A stretch of DNA of 64,000 bases from contig CBDCOR010000028.1 in NCBI GenBank assembly GCA_965219855.1, positions 65,969-129,968 on the forward strand, written 5' to 3'. The notes under the pieces were generated by a model. That model was not told the DNA's origin. It made no database searches and was given only the letters and a program-made list of their open reading frames with translations. A program made the translations under genes and the position numbers. Positions 26,883 to 36,117 of this stretch are shown in pieces. Source of the stretch: CAUZIZ01 sp965219855. GTDB taxonomy: Bacteria; Acidobacteriota; UBA6911; RPQK01; JAJDTT01. Every line of letters starts with the position of its first letter. The stretch's first letter is position 1.

Positions 26883-27892
26883 GCCTCTACGCCAAATGGA
26901 TCACTAGCCGTGAGCGATCGCTGACGCTCCGCGACACCAACCGCCGAATTATGCCCTTCGATTGGGGCCTCGAATGGCTGGGCGAGGAACCGACAGGCTC
27001 CGCCCCCCTCTCGGCGCTCATGGAATACGCCGACAAGGCGATGCAGAACGGCGATTTTTTCGCCGTAGACCCGATGGAGGAGTACGTCTTCAAAGACGAT
27101 TTACTGGAATTCCCCAGCCCGGTCCAAACTCCCTACCCCAACAACAACACAGCCTATTGCCGTCTCTTCCCGGCCCCAGGGTCCCGTCGAGCCGTCATTG
27201 TCGTGCCCCAGTGGAACGCCAACTCGGAGAGCCATGCCGGCCTTTGCAAGCTCCTCCGGAAACTAGGGATCACTGCAGCCCGGTTGTGCTTGCCCTACCA
27301 TGAGTTGAGACTGCCGCCGGGTTCCATCCGCGCCGATTACATGGTGAGCCCCAACCTCGGACGCACCCTTCAGAGTACCCGCCAAGCCGTATTGGAGGTT
27401 CGCCAGCTGGCTGCCTGGCTGCGGGAGAGGGGCTACGAGAGAATCGGGGTGGTGGGCACCAGCATTGGGTCCTGTGTCACCTTTCTGGCCTTCGTGAACG
27501 ATCTCAATATCTGCACCGGTGTCTTCAACCATGTTTCCGCCTATTACGCCGACGTAGTCTGGACAGGTCTCTCCACCAGATACGTCCGCTGGGGCCTGGA
27601 GGGTCATATCTCCCGGGAGAACCTGCATCGCTGCTGGGCTCCCATCAGCCCCTGGTACTCCATTCCCAAACTGAAACAGCATCAACGACCTCATCTACTC
27701 ATCACGGCAAAGTACGACCTATCCTTCATCCCAGAGCTCTCCGCCAAAGTCTTCCAACAGTATCGCGATTACGGGATCGAGCATCAGCGAGCCGACTTGC
27801 CCTGCGGTCATTACACCACCGCGAGCTTTCCCTTCAGCTATCTAGACGCCTGGTGGATCTGCCGTTTCCTGACCCGTAACCTTCCGAGATAG
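26879..27892 (+). CDS. Alpha/beta-hydrolase (ABHD18-like)
   Basis: 337 residues. The core shows AVIVVPQWNANSESHAGLCK, RIGVVGTSIGSCVTFLAFV with nucleophile elbow GTSIGS, HLLITAKYDLSFIPELS with the likely acid, and LPCGHYTTASFPFSY with the histidine. This places it in the ABHD18-like group of serine hydrolases, whose natural substrates are poorly known. Start ATG 26879 overlaps the permease stop, so the two are co-translated, and the NTPase gene follows 13 bases after the stop. Confidence 0.8.
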   Translation: MSLYAKWITSRERSLTLRDTNRRIMPFDWGLEWLGEEPTGSAPLSALMEYADKAMQNGDFFAVDPMEEYVFKDDLLEFPSPVQTPYPNNNTAYCRLFPAPGSRRAVIVVPQWNANSESHAGLCKLLRKLGITAARLCLPYHELRLPPGSIRADYMVSPNLGRTLQSTRQAVLEVRQLAAWLRERGYERIGVVGTSIGSCVTFLAFVNDLNICTGVFNHVSAYYADVVWTGLSTRYVRWGLEGHISRENLHRCWAPISPWYSIPKLKQHQRPHLLITAKYDLSFIPELSAKVFQQYRDYGIEHQRADLPCGHYTTASFPFSYLDAWWICRFLTRNLPR

Positions 27893-27905
27893 GTGAGGAA
27901 GCCTC

Positions 27906-28439
27906 ATGCCTGGAAACATCCTTCTGACAGGCCATCCTAGAGTTGGCAAAACCACGCTTCTAAGGAAAATACTGGAGCGCCTCGGCAATCTCGCTTTGAG
28001 TGGCTTCTATACCGAGGAAGTCAGTGAGGAGGGTGTCCGCGTGGGATTCAGGGCGGTCACACTGAGCGGCAGCTCGGCCGTCTTTGCCCACAAGGACTTT
28101 CACACCGATCCGAAGCATCGACTGGGCAAGTATGGGGTCCGGCCGGAGCTGCTGGAGAGCCTCGTCCTTTCCCACCTGGACCCGCTGCGCAAGGAGGCAG
28201 ACCTGATCGTGGTGGACGAGATAGCCAAAATGGAGCTCCTCTCCCAGCTTTTTCGAGAACGCCTGCTCGAAACCCTCGATTCAACCTGCCCCACACTGGG
28301 CACCATCGCTCTCAAGGGTACGGGACTGATAAAACGGATCCAACAGCGGCCCGATGTCCAGCTGTTCACCCTGACCCGGAAGAACCGATCTAGTCTGGGC
28401 GAAGAAATTCTCCGAAAACTTCGTGAACATCTGCCCTAG
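27906..28439 (+). CDS. THEP1-type nucleoside-triphosphatase
   Basis: 177 residues, close to the normal length of the family. Walker A is GHPRVGKTTLLRK (residues 9-21), the FYTEEVSEEGVRVGF block follows, and Walker B is LIVVDEIAKMELLS, the family-specific DEIGKME form. IALKGTGLIKRIQ is near the C-terminus. Family members hydrolyse nucleoside triphosphates and have been linked to RNA or nucleotide metabolism. It is the third gene of an operon after the permease and hydrolase. Confidence 0.9.
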   Translation: MPGNILLTGHPRVGKTTLLRKILERLGNLALSGFYTEEVSEEGVRVGFRAVTLSGSSAVFAHKDFHTDPKHRLGKYGVRPELLESLVLSHLDPLRKEADLIVVDEIAKMELLSQLFRERLLETLDSTCPTLGTIALKGTGLIKRIQQRPDVQLFTLTRKNRSSLGEEILRKLREHLP

Positions 28440-28458
28440 TACTTGCATCAAATGAGAT

Positions 28459-28647
28459 ATGTCACGGAAATATCTGGTACTGACGCGGGTGGATGGCAAG
28501 CTGAGAATGCTCTTCCTGACCTTGAACTTCTCCGGGCGCAAGAAGATACGGGATCTGTGCCGACGCATGCTCAAGCAGCTATACCGGGGAAAAGAGATCG
28601 GATCCTTTGTGGTCCGTCCCTGGCCTGAAGCTCCCGTCCGAAGGTAG
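28459..28647 (+). CDS. Small basic hypothetical protein
   Basis: 62 residues, MSRKYLVLTRVDGKLRMLFL..., strongly basic and predicted to be one or two helices. It starts 20 bases after the NTPase stop on the same strand. No family is recognised and no strong ribosome site is seen (GAGAT is 8-9 bases upstream). It could be a real operon tail or a chance frame. Confidence 0.35.
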   Translation: MSRKYLVLTRVDGKLRMLFLTLNFSGRKKIRDLCRRMLKQLYRGKEIGSFVVRPWPEAPVRR

Positions 28648-28654
28648 GGCCTGC

Positions 28655-29032
28655 TTAGTCCCGTCTCAGAAGTGCTGGCCCGATTCGACAAAGAAACTTT
28701 GGCTACCCACAGGCCACCGTCGCCTGATCCGGCCTTCGAAATTCGCCTGTTCGATATTCAGCCGTTTAGCCTTTAGCGGTTGCCTTCTCGGGAAGCAGAA
28801 AAGCCCAAATCTCAAACCGCAAAACACCGAACAGTACGAACGCCGAAGTTCGGAAGCTCCCAAATGAAGTTTCAGCTTAGTGGGCCCCCAGCGGTGCTGC
28901 CCCATTTGAGAACGAAACTTTGGGCCCGGCGTAGCGGTGGGCTCCAGGCCGCCGTCCGAGCCAAAGGCTCGAATCAAGAAGACTTCGGCCTGGAGGCCAA
29001 AGCTACGCTCGCAAATGAAAGTTTCAGCTTAG
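28655..29032. repeat. Two tandem units of modular repeat R1
   Basis: Both units begin with a GTCC/GGCC...GTGCTG..CC block and GAAACTTTGG, and end ATGAAGTTTCAGCTTAG (28880) or AATGAAAGTTTCAGCTTAG (29032). Their inner segments differ entirely. The first holds TTCGATATTC-type short repeats and other low-complexity sequence. The second holds a GTAGCGGTGGGCTCCAGGCC hairpin related to 15237-15308. This fills the 28648-29089 gap; nothing else is seen there. Confidence 0.75.
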
Positions 29033-29089
29033 GGCTCACAACCTGCAGTTAGCGACGACGACTTTCTCTGAATTGGAGTATCCGATAAG

Positions 29090-29716
29090 ATGAACTCTGC
29101 TATGGTCAGAGCAAAGTTGTTGATCCCGATCGTCCTGTTCGCTTCCGCTTCACCGCTTTCCGCCTGGTACAAGGCAAAAGAGATTCAGATCAAGCCGGCA
29201 AAGGAATATGCCGCCCATCAGGCTTTCCAGAACCTCGTCATAGCGGCCCATCCCTGCGAGACGGAAAAGAAGACTCTGGAGATCTTCGACACGAAGAAGC
29301 TGAACCAGAGCAACTATATGCCGGTCTTGATCGTGATAGAGAACAACAACGATTTCGCGATCGGTCTGGACGAATCCGATGTCCTTCTACTCGACGCGGA
29401 GAGGGGCCAGGAATCTCCGATCCCCTTCATTAAGATCTTGGTACAAATCAGCGCGAAGAAATCGAAAAGCCCCTATCCAGACCCTTCGGACGTCAATAGG
29501 ATCAAGGACAAAAAGATGCTCGCCGATTTCGAGCGGAAAGCGTTCGGCGAGAAGATGATCGCTCCCCACAACAAGGACTACGGCGTCGTGTTCTACCGTT
29601 TACCAAGAGATGGAAATCTAGAAGGATTTAGATTGTACTTGCCTGAGATTTTCAATGTGGGTAATGATGAGCAACTGATGTTTTTCGAATTTGAACTGGA
29701 AGGCGCTCAGCGGTAG
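29090..29716 (+). CDS. Exported protein of unknown function
   Basis: 208 residues. The signal peptide MNSAMVRAKLLIPIVLFAS ends near PLSAWYK. The mature part is lysine-rich, with KPAKEYAAHQAFQNLVIAA, VLIVIENNNDFAIGLDESDV and a GVVFYRLPRDGNLEGFRLYL segment that looks like the final strands of an immunoglobulin-like beta sandwich. I do not recognise the family. An internal ATG at 29102 is an alternative start. It precedes the M16 protease pair on the same strand by 57 bases. Confidence 0.65.
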   Translation: MNSAMVRAKLLIPIVLFASASPLSAWYKAKEIQIKPAKEYAAHQAFQNLVIAAHPCETEKKTLEIFDTKKLNQSNYMPVLIVIENNNDFAIGLDESDVLLLDAERGQESPIPFIKILVQISAKKSKSPYPDPSDVNRIKDKKMLADFERKAFGEKMIAPHNKDYGVVFYRLPRDGNLEGFRLYLPEIFNVGNDEQLMFFEFELEGAQR

Positions 29717-29772
29717 GAACCCGGTTACGGATCCCTACACTTACAGCAACAAATCTCCCCGATCCCTTTATC

Positions 29773-31083
29773 GTGCTCCAGATACCTCAGGTCGACTTTC
29801 AAGAACACCGGTTGTCGAACGGACTTCAGGTTCTCTTCCATCCAAACAGGCGCACTCCCCTGGTCCATATCAGTGTCCACTATCGAGTCGGCTCCAGCGT
29901 TGAAGAACCGGGTCTCTCCGGATTCGCCCATCTATTCGAGCACATGATGTTCCAGGGATCGGACAACGTCGACAAGAACGAACACGGAAGATACGTCGAC
30001 GAGGTCGGCGGCAGGTGGAACGCGTCCACCAACAAGGACCGCACCAATTACTATGAGACGTTACCTTCCAACTGCCTGGAACTGGGTCTCTGGCTGGAAG
30101 CAGATCGTATGCGCTCGCTCAAGGTTACCGAGGCGAATTTCGAGAACCAGCGCCAGACCGTCATCGAAGAGAAGAAACAGAGCTACGACAATCGACCCTA
30201 CGGACTGGCCTACCTGCGCTTCGATGAGCTGGCCTATGAGAGCTGGGCCTACGCCCACTCCGTCATCGGATCTGTCTCAGATCTCCAGAAGGCGACACTA
30301 GAGGACGCATCTCGCTTTCACCGCACCTACTACGGACCAGGGAATGCGACTCTGGTACTGGCCGGAGACCTCGACTGCGACGAGGCGCTCGAGTCAGTAA
30401 GCAAACACTTCGCAGACATCCCCAATCGAACCTCCTCCGAGGGCTCACGGGTGGAGGAGCCTGAACAGAGTTCGGAAAAGAGAGAGGAGTTGACAGATCC
30501 TCTTGCGGTATTGCCGCTGATCATTCTCGGCTACCACATGCCTCCGATCGGCTCGCCCGGATACTATGCCCTCTCCCTTTTCTCGATTGTGCTTTCCGAT
30601 GGCTCCTCTTCCCGGCTTCACCGCAAGCTGGTCTACGAAGATAACTGGGTCACTGGTCTGGCGGCAGGCCCCAATCGATACAAGGGACCCGGGCTGTTCG
30701 ATTTTTGGATGCAGGTCCAGGACCAGATCGATGTCCACCAGGTGCTGGAAGCAATCGAGGGGGAACTAGAGCGGTTGCGGGCGCAGCCGATCAGTCAGCA
30801 AGAGCTGCAAAAGGCGTTGAATCAACTTGCCTATCGCCATGTCGGTAGGCTCCAGAGGGTATCTGACATCGGTGAGATTCTGGCCCACTACGCCGTCTAT
30901 CACGACGACCCCAATCTGATCAACCAGGAATGGGAGCGCTTCTCGTCGGTGACGCCAGAGGGCATTCGCGAAGTCGTTCGAGAGACGTTTCGAGCTGAGA
31001 ATCGAACACTTCTATTGGTCCAACCCCAGGCCCCACCGCAGCAAAGCAACGGAGCCCCGGGAGCTGAGGAAAACAGCGGGTGA
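29773..31083 (+). CDS. M16-family zinc protease, catalytic partner
   Basis: 436 residues. The inverted zinc motif HXXEH is HLFEHMMFQGS at about residues 55-65, and the distal glutamate lies in the ENQRQTVIEEKKQ helix. NGLQVLFHPNRRTPLVHISV is the normal N-terminal strand pair. It has no ATG near the N-terminus; GTG 29773 is the earliest reasonable start. No clear signal peptide is seen, so it may be cytoplasmic or the 5' end may be misplaced. It is followed after 38 bases by a second M16 subunit lacking the metal site, as in heterodimeric bacterial M16B peptidases. Confidence 0.9.
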   Translation: MLQIPQVDFQEHRLSNGLQVLFHPNRRTPLVHISVHYRVGSSVEEPGLSGFAHLFEHMMFQGSDNVDKNEHGRYVDEVGGRWNASTNKDRTNYYETLPSNCLELGLWLEADRMRSLKVTEANFENQRQTVIEEKKQSYDNRPYGLAYLRFDELAYESWAYAHSVIGSVSDLQKATLEDASRFHRTYYGPGNATLVLAGDLDCDEALESVSKHFADIPNRTSSEGSRVEEPEQSSEKREELTDPLAVLPLIILGYHMPPIGSPGYYALSLFSIVLSDGSSSRLHRKLVYEDNWVTGLAAGPNRYKGPGLFDFWMQVQDQIDVHQVLEAIEGELERLRAQPISQQELQKALNQLAYRHVGRLQRVSDIGEILAHYAVYHDDPNLINQEWERFSSVTPEGIREVVRETFRAENRTLLLVQPQAPPQQSNGAPGAEENSG

Positions 31084-31121
31084 ACCCGAAACCTGCAACC
31101 TGTAAAGCTGCGACCTGAACA

Positions 31122-32471
31122 ATGACCGTCGAAGCTCCACGGCCGGGCGAGATCAAACCCGTCGACTATCCAACTATCCCCGAAGTAGTTCTCGGCAACG
31201 GACTGCGCGTTCTGGTTGTCGAAGAGCGACGTCTTCCGCGAATCTCTATCAGGCTGGCATGGCCGATAGGCACCGCTTGGAATCCAGACGAAAACCTCTC
31301 CTTGGCCGAGCTATCGGTTGATCTCCTGAAGGAAGGCACGACTTCGCGCTCCTCGGTGGACATCGCCGATTTCAGTGACCAGCTGGCGATCCAATACGGC
31401 GAAGAAGTCTCCATGGAGCAGACCCATCTCTCGGTGAGCGTACTGGACCAATATGTAGACCAAGGAATGGAACTATTGTCTGACCTCGTCCTTCGACCAA
31501 CCTTTCCGGAAGAAGAGTTTCAGAAGGTCAGGGCGCGCTGGCAAAGCCACGTCCTCTCGCAGCGTTCTCAGCCCGATTTCCTAGCCGAGGAACGCGCCTA
31601 TCGGGTCCTTTTCGGAGATCATCCCTATGCCAACGTCAGCATCCCTCCGGAGCACCTGGCGCAGGCAGAGCGGGACCAGATCGATGACTTCTACCAGACT
31701 CTCTTCGGACCAGATCAGGCCCTCCTGGTCTTCGCCGGATCGGTGAGCTTAGAGCATGCAAAGACTCTGGCAGAGCGCTACCTGGGGGAGTGGGAAGGGC
31801 GGGAGTCGCCGGCGCTGTCCTATCCCTCCGTTCCGAAGCTGGATCGGCGTCAGGTCTCCCTGGTCCACCGTCCGCACTCCGCTCAGGCGGTGATCAGTGT
31901 AGGGGCGAGAGCCCTGCCCAGGAACCATGCCGATACCATCCCCCTGCAACTGGCGAGTCAGGTTCTGGGAGGTGGGGGCAGCTCTCGGCTCTTCCTGAAT
32001 CTGCGCGAGGAGAAAGGTTATACCTATGGAGCCTACAGCAGCCTGAGATCCTATCGAAAGGAAGGGTTGCTGCTGGCCACAGCCAACGTGCGCAGTGAAG
32101 TCTGCGCCGAGGCAGTACAGGAAACCCTGGCGGAAATGGAGCGCATGCGCCAGGAGCCGCCGCAGGTGAACGAGCTGCAGCGCTGTCTGGCCGAGCGCGT
32201 AGGCGCCTTCATCAGGCGGATGGAGAGCCCCGCGTCGGTGGGTCTGCTGGAGATCAGCCGCCGACTGCATGACCTCTCCGAAGACTACTATCGGACCTAC
32301 CTTCCCAAGCTGAAAGAGGTGACAGCGGAAGAGGTTCTGGAGACCGCTCGAGCCTACATCGACCCTTCCCGGACGCTCGTCACGGTGGTGGCGGACCGGG
32401 AGCAAGTCGAGGGAAAGCTTCAGGATCTAGGTACCCTGACCGTTTTCGATACGGAAGGGAATACCCTCTAG
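31122..32471 (+). CDS. M16-family protein, non-catalytic partner
   Basis: 449 residues. The fold markers NGLRVLVVEERRLPRISIRL, LGGGGSSRLFLNLREEKGYT and YGAYSSLRSYRKEG are present. Where the catalytic subunit has HXXEH this one reads SLAELSVDLLKEGT, so zinc cannot be bound. The RLFLNLREEKGYTYG block carries the arginine and tyrosine that position substrate in the active partner. It most likely forms a heterodimer with the product of 29773-31083. Confidence 0.9.
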   Translation: MTVEAPRPGEIKPVDYPTIPEVVLGNGLRVLVVEERRLPRISIRLAWPIGTAWNPDENLSLAELSVDLLKEGTTSRSSVDIADFSDQLAIQYGEEVSMEQTHLSVSVLDQYVDQGMELLSDLVLRPTFPEEEFQKVRARWQSHVLSQRSQPDFLAEERAYRVLFGDHPYANVSIPPEHLAQAERDQIDDFYQTLFGPDQALLVFAGSVSLEHAKTLAERYLGEWEGRESPALSYPSVPKLDRRQVSLVHRPHSAQAVISVGARALPRNHADTIPLQLASQVLGGGGSSRLFLNLREEKGYTYGAYSSLRSYRKEGLLLATANVRSEVCAEAVQETLAEMERMRQEPPQVNELQRCLAERVGAFIRRMESPASVGLLEISRRLHDLSEDYYRTYLPKLKEVTAEEVLETARAYIDPSRTLVTVVADREQVEGKLQDLGTLTVFDTEGNTL

Positions 32472-32501
32472 CCGGTACGGCAGGAGAGATTGAGGACCAC
32501 G

Positions 32502-32858
32502 ATGTCAAAAGAGGAACACTACGAAAAGGGCATGGAATACTTTGGCGAAGACCAGCTGGATCTTGCCATTCAGGAATTGGAAAAGGCGCTGGAAGAGGAC
32601 GCCGAATACGCAGATGCCCTCCACGCTTTGGGCATGTGCTGCTACCACAACAAGGATCTGGACGGAGCCATTCGCTACGGCACCCGCTTCAAGGACGTCG
32701 AGCCGGAAAACCCGCTTGCCTATACCAGCCTATCCATGTTCTTCCAAGCCAAAGGCTGGATCGAAAAGGCCGAGGAAATGGGAGGCAAGGCGCAGGCCGT
32801 AGGCTTCGAAGAAGCACAACGAGAAGCCCAGGAAAGCGGATCAACGATAGAAGAATAA
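32502..32858 (+). CDS. Small TPR-repeat protein
   Basis: 118 residues from ATG 32502, with GAGGACC just upstream (an upstream TTG at 32490 is less likely). Three TPR units are visible: EHYEKGMEYFGEDQLDLAIQ, YADALHALGMCCYHNKDLDG and LAYTSLSMFFQAKGWIEKAE. It follows the M16 pair by 30 bases and may belong to the same transcript. It is predicted to be soluble, with a protein-protein interaction role. Confidence 0.8.
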   Translation: MSKEEHYEKGMEYFGEDQLDLAIQELEKALEEDAEYADALHALGMCCYHNKDLDGAIRYGTRFKDVEPENPLAYTSLSMFFQAKGWIEKAEEMGGKAQAVGFEEAQREAQESGSTIEE

Positions 32859-32940
32859 GAAGGGCGTTCCCGGTAACCACAAGCATTGCCCGCTGTCCGG
32901 ATTGCCAGCTATAATCACTAGACTGAGGGCCTCTCGAAGA

Positions 32941-33015
32941 GCCGGCGTAGCTCAACGGTAGAGCGACGCATTCGTAATGCGTAGGTTGGAGGTTCAATTC
33001 CTCTCGCCGGCTCCA
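32941..33015 (+). tRNA. tRNA-Thr (anticodon CGU)
   Basis: Complete cloverleaf: acceptor GCCGGCG pairs with CGCCGGC, D stem GCTC/GAGC, anticodon stem ACGCA/TGCGT with loop TTCGTAA (anticodon CGT), T stem GGAGG/CCTCT with loop TTCAATT, discriminator T and an encoded CCA. The integrase remnant ends 58 bases downstream on the opposite strand. Confidence 0.95.
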
Positions 33016-33072
33016 ATGTTTTCAGTGGGTTAGCAACTTCGGCCTCTCGGCTTCGCACCTGAAATGCGAGTG

Positions 33073-33666
33073 TCACCCGTTTTTCACCCAGTCAAGTTCT
33101 TGGTGCCCGTCTTCTTGAGCCTGGAGTTGCCGCACTCGCTCAAGGTGGGGTTCGAGGCCACGAACGTAACGCTCAGTTGTCCGCAGATCAGCGTGCCCTA
33201 GCCGCTTCATCACCGTCTCAAGGTCCAAGCCCAGGCGTACCCACTGACAGGCTCGGAACCGCCGCAGGTCATGAAAGCCCATCCAAGATAGGTCAGCCGC
33301 CTCGGCTCCCCGCTTGAACGCCGTCTCGGGATTCACCCAGCGCCTTCCAGTTCTCGGGTTGACAAAAATGTAGGGACAGCTCACAAACCGGACTTTGTCC
33401 GGTTCGAAGACGGGGATGCCATGAACGCGCTTGCGCCGCTTCCAGCAATTTATGAACATTTTTCTTGGCTTTAGTTTAGTCGTCACCTGAGCGAAACAGC
33501 CGGGCAGACGGACATGAAGGTGGTCTCGAAGTTCTTCGAAAACTGAAGATTGATTATTCGACTGGGCCATACCTTCTCCCATGGCCATTCCTTCCCGAAG
33601 GGGCCTGGCAGGAGGCCGGTCGAGAAGGAGACCGGCCCCAAAAAACCCGCCGTCGCGGGCCGCCAA
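33073..33666 (-). pseudogene. Truncated tyrosine-recombinase integrase beside tRNA-Thr
   Basis: 197 residues, of which only the C-terminal part is integrase: GFHDLRRFRACQWV (H-x-x-R), VMKRLGHADLRTTERYVRG (second histidine LGH, nucleophile tyrosine). The N-terminal arm-binding and core domains and the first catalytic arginine are missing; residues 1-60 look unrelated. Position and direction next to the 3' end of a tRNA gene are typical of an integrated island. It is probably inactive. In 33667-33964 I see only short degenerate frames. Confidence 0.75.
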
Positions 33667-33964
33667 GTATTGAGCTCGGAAGCTTATTCCAAAGGGCCGA
33701 CAACCTTGACCGAGCTCGCAAGAGGACTATTGCTTCGGGAGGATCACTCGCCGCTGGGCGATTCAGGATCCATGCCTGCGTGGGTGACCCTTTTGATTCG
33801 CGCAACCCGATACGGCCCCGTTATTGCTGGACTGGGGAGTTGGCGGCGTCCACCGGCATCATGACCCTCGGCAATGTCCGGCTCAATCTAAAACAAGACC
33901 GCCTCCCAAAAACCACCGATTCGTATATGTACGAATCTCACAAAGAGGCAGGAACAATAAACGC

Positions 33965-34763
33965 GGCTCTGTCAAGTTGTTGGCTCACGCACGGTTCTGG
34001 GACACACTGAGCCCGAGCGAGATCCCAGCTCAAGAGGTACAGGTCGCCTCCCGCCACTCGGCAAAAGCTCGGCATCGGAGGATGCGATGATTGCTGGCTC
34101 CGAGGTGGTGACGGCCAACACGGAACAGATTCTGAATCGGACCGTGTACCGAAAGGAATCGTTGGGCCTGGGCCATTGACTTGAACTTCCTCATTTGGCG
34201 TTCCTGTTCCCGAGTGTGCTGGTGTGAGACTTCCGCCCGATTGTTCTCGTACTGGCCGGTTCGATGGGGAACCGATGGAAAGACTTCCCGATGAGCTGCC
34301 GGATAGCTCCGAAGCTTGTCGGTGACGAGTTGGCAGGGTGGTTTCTGCTGATGCTTGAAAGCCTTACGAAAGAACCTTTTAGCAGCTCGGCGGTCTCTCT
34401 TCTTGGTCACCAGAATATCGATCACGTCCCCGTCTTGGTCCACCGCTCGCCACAGATAGTGGAGCTGCCCACGGATCTTGAGGAAGACTTCGTCCACGTG
34501 CCAAATGTCCCCGAGCCGTCCCTGTTTCCGTCGAAGAATGCGAGCGTAGGGCGGGCCGAACTTTGAACACCAGAAACGAATCGCCTCGTAAGAGACGGTG
34601 ATGCCGCGCTCCGCCAGCAGATCTTCCACGTCGCGTAGGCTGAGAGTGAACCGATGGTAGAGCCAGACCGTATGACTGATGATTTCCGGTGGAAAACGGT
34701 GGCCCTTGTAGCTGGATCTCATCTGCACATTGTCGCTGATGGCCGCTCAACTTGACAAAGACC
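33965..34763 (-). mobile_element. IS6-type insertion sequence
   Basis: 799 bp. The ends GGCTCTGTCAAGTTG (33965) and CAACTTGACAAAGACC (to 34763) are imperfect inverted repeats sharing TGTCAAGTTG. One transposase gene is on the minus strand. No direct repeat is visible at the flanks, which fits insertion by co-integration or later deletion; the element lies in the decayed integrase region. Confidence 0.8.
34030..34722 (-). CDS. IS6-family transposase
   Basis: 230 residues. FTLSLRDVEDLLAERGITVS is the N-terminal helix-turn-helix. The DDE core shows DIWHVDEVFLKIRGQLHYLW (D1), QLVTDKLRSYPAAH (D2) and ENNRAEVSHQHTREQERQM (E). The length is normal and the frame is open, so it may be active. ATG 34722 follows an in-frame GTG at 34728. 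Confidence 0.92.
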   Translation of the reverse strand: MRSSYKGHRFPPEIISHTVWLYHRFTLSLRDVEDLLAERGITVSYEAIRFWCSKFGPPYARILRRKQGRLGDIWHVDEVFLKIRGQLHYLWRAVDQDGDVIDILVTKKRDRRAAKRFFRKAFKHQQKPPCQLVTDKLRSYPAAHREVFPSVPHRTGQYENNRAEVSHQHTREQERQMRKFKSMAQAQRFLSVHGPIQNLFRVGRHHLGASNHRILRCRAFAEWREATCTS

Positions 34764-34851
34764 GATTCGACGTCCGTTTCGAGCTATCGGCTCAGTGTAT
34801 AATCGCCGGACACTTAAGTCGGGACTTCATCCGTCTCCGAAGAAAGGGACA

Positions 34852-36063
34852 ATGACCTCATCTCGATCGGTTCTGAGCGCCGCTTTCGCATTGACAATTT
34901 GGGCATCTGGAGGCTGTGCAAACAGGCCTCCCACGGTGAGTTGCAAGGTGCGCCAAACCTTCATCATAGAGGGCGAAAAGACCAGAATTGACACCAACGT
35001 CACAGATCCCAATAAGCAGGATCGGGGTCGGCTCTCTGTGTCCTGGTCAAGCAGTGCTGGGGCGATCACCCAGAAAAATGGATCAGCGGAGTTCGACTCC
35101 ACCGGTTTGGAGCCGGGCAAGTACCTCGTCTCCGCGGAAGTCTCGGACGGAGAAAACACCGTATCCTGCTCTCTCGACATCCACGTCGAGAAGCGGTTAC
35201 AGGCTCCCGAAGTTGTCTGTGACCCCAGCGAGGTCGAAATAACGGAGCTGGAGTCGACGACGCTTCAGGTGGATGCATTGGATCCGAATAACGACCAGCT
35301 CGCCTACGCATGGACCGTCGATGAGCGATACGTCTACAACGATCGAAGTGACTTCCTCTTTGATGGTGCGCAGCTGGGACGGGGCTCCCACATGGTCCGA
35401 GTCATGGTGAGCGACGTGGACGAAATGGCCGCTAGCTGTGCTTTCAGTGTCACTGTCAAGCGCAGGCCCAACCGCATGCCGGAAGTTGCCTTGACCCTCG
35501 AGAGGTCAATACTGAACCTGGGAGACACGTTTGTCGCTAGCGCCGTAGCCAGTGACCCGGACAACGATCCCCTGAGCTATTCCTGGGCCCTAGACGGCCG
35601 ATCTCGATCGGAGACAAGCCCACGAGTTCGCATCAACACCCGGGGGATGTCTGTCGGACTTCACACGATCCTGGTTGCCGCACATGACGACCGAAAAGGC
35701 CGCGGCGACGATTCCAAGCAGATCTCGCTGAGTGAAAGAATAGTTGTCCAAATCGAAAAACTCCAGCTCAGTTCAGTTGAGGTTAGCAAACTGAGCGAGA
35801 TCGCTCGAAGAATGCGCCAGAGTCCTGAGCTCAAGGGCAGCATAACGGGACATACGGATGACCGAGGCAGCGGGGAGGCAAACCTGCGCTTCGGGCGTCG
35901 TCGTGCCGAAACGGCCAGAGATTATCTGGTGGGTCAGCACGCGATTGATGTCAGTCGCATCGCCATTTCGAGCTTGGGCGAAGCAGAGCCCCTGGCCGAC
36001 AATGCAACTCCTGAGGGAAGAAAAGCAAACCGACGGGTGGAAGTCACGTTGTTCCAGCCTTGA
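34852..36063 (+). CDS. OmpA-family lipoprotein with PKD-like domains
   Basis: 403 residues. AAAGGGACA precedes ATG 34852. The lipoprotein signal ends in ASGGC at about residue 22. Three consecutive immunoglobulin-like (PKD-type) domains follow, marked by ARVSWSSSAG-type, DALDPNNDQLAYAWTVD and ASDPDNDPLSYSWALDG. The C-terminal OmpA domain contains ITGHTDDRGSGEANLRFGRR and RRVEVTLFQ, which bind peptidoglycan. The protein should anchor the outer membrane to the cell wall. It is followed by the dipeptidase gene after 54 bases. Confidence 0.88.
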   Translation: MTSSRSVLSAAFALTIWASGGCANRPPTVSCKVRQTFIIEGEKTRIDTNVTDPNKQDRGRLSVSWSSSAGAITQKNGSAEFDSTGLEPGKYLVSAEVSDGENTVSCSLDIHVEKRLQAPEVVCDPSEVEITELESTTLQVDALDPNNDQLAYAWTVDERYVYNDRSDFLFDGAQLGRGSHMVRVMVSDVDEMAASCAFSVTVKRRPNRMPEVALTLERSILNLGDTFVASAVASDPDNDPLSYSWALDGRSRSETSPRVRINTRGMSVGLHTILVAAHDDRKGRGDDSKQISLSERIVVQIEKLQLSSVEVSKLSEIARRMRQSPELKGSITGHTDDRGSGEANLRFGRRRAETARDYLVGQHAIDVSRIAISSLGEAEPLADNATPEGRKANRRVEVTLFQP

Positions 36064-36117
36064 AGCCAGGCCCATCGACCCAGGGATGGGGGGAGAGAAT
36101 TTCAACCAGGAGAATTG

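Noticed and set aside
28459..29032. Possible genes in the gap after the NTPase beyond the 62-residue frame
   Set aside because: All frames fall in R1 repeats and break in the other copies.
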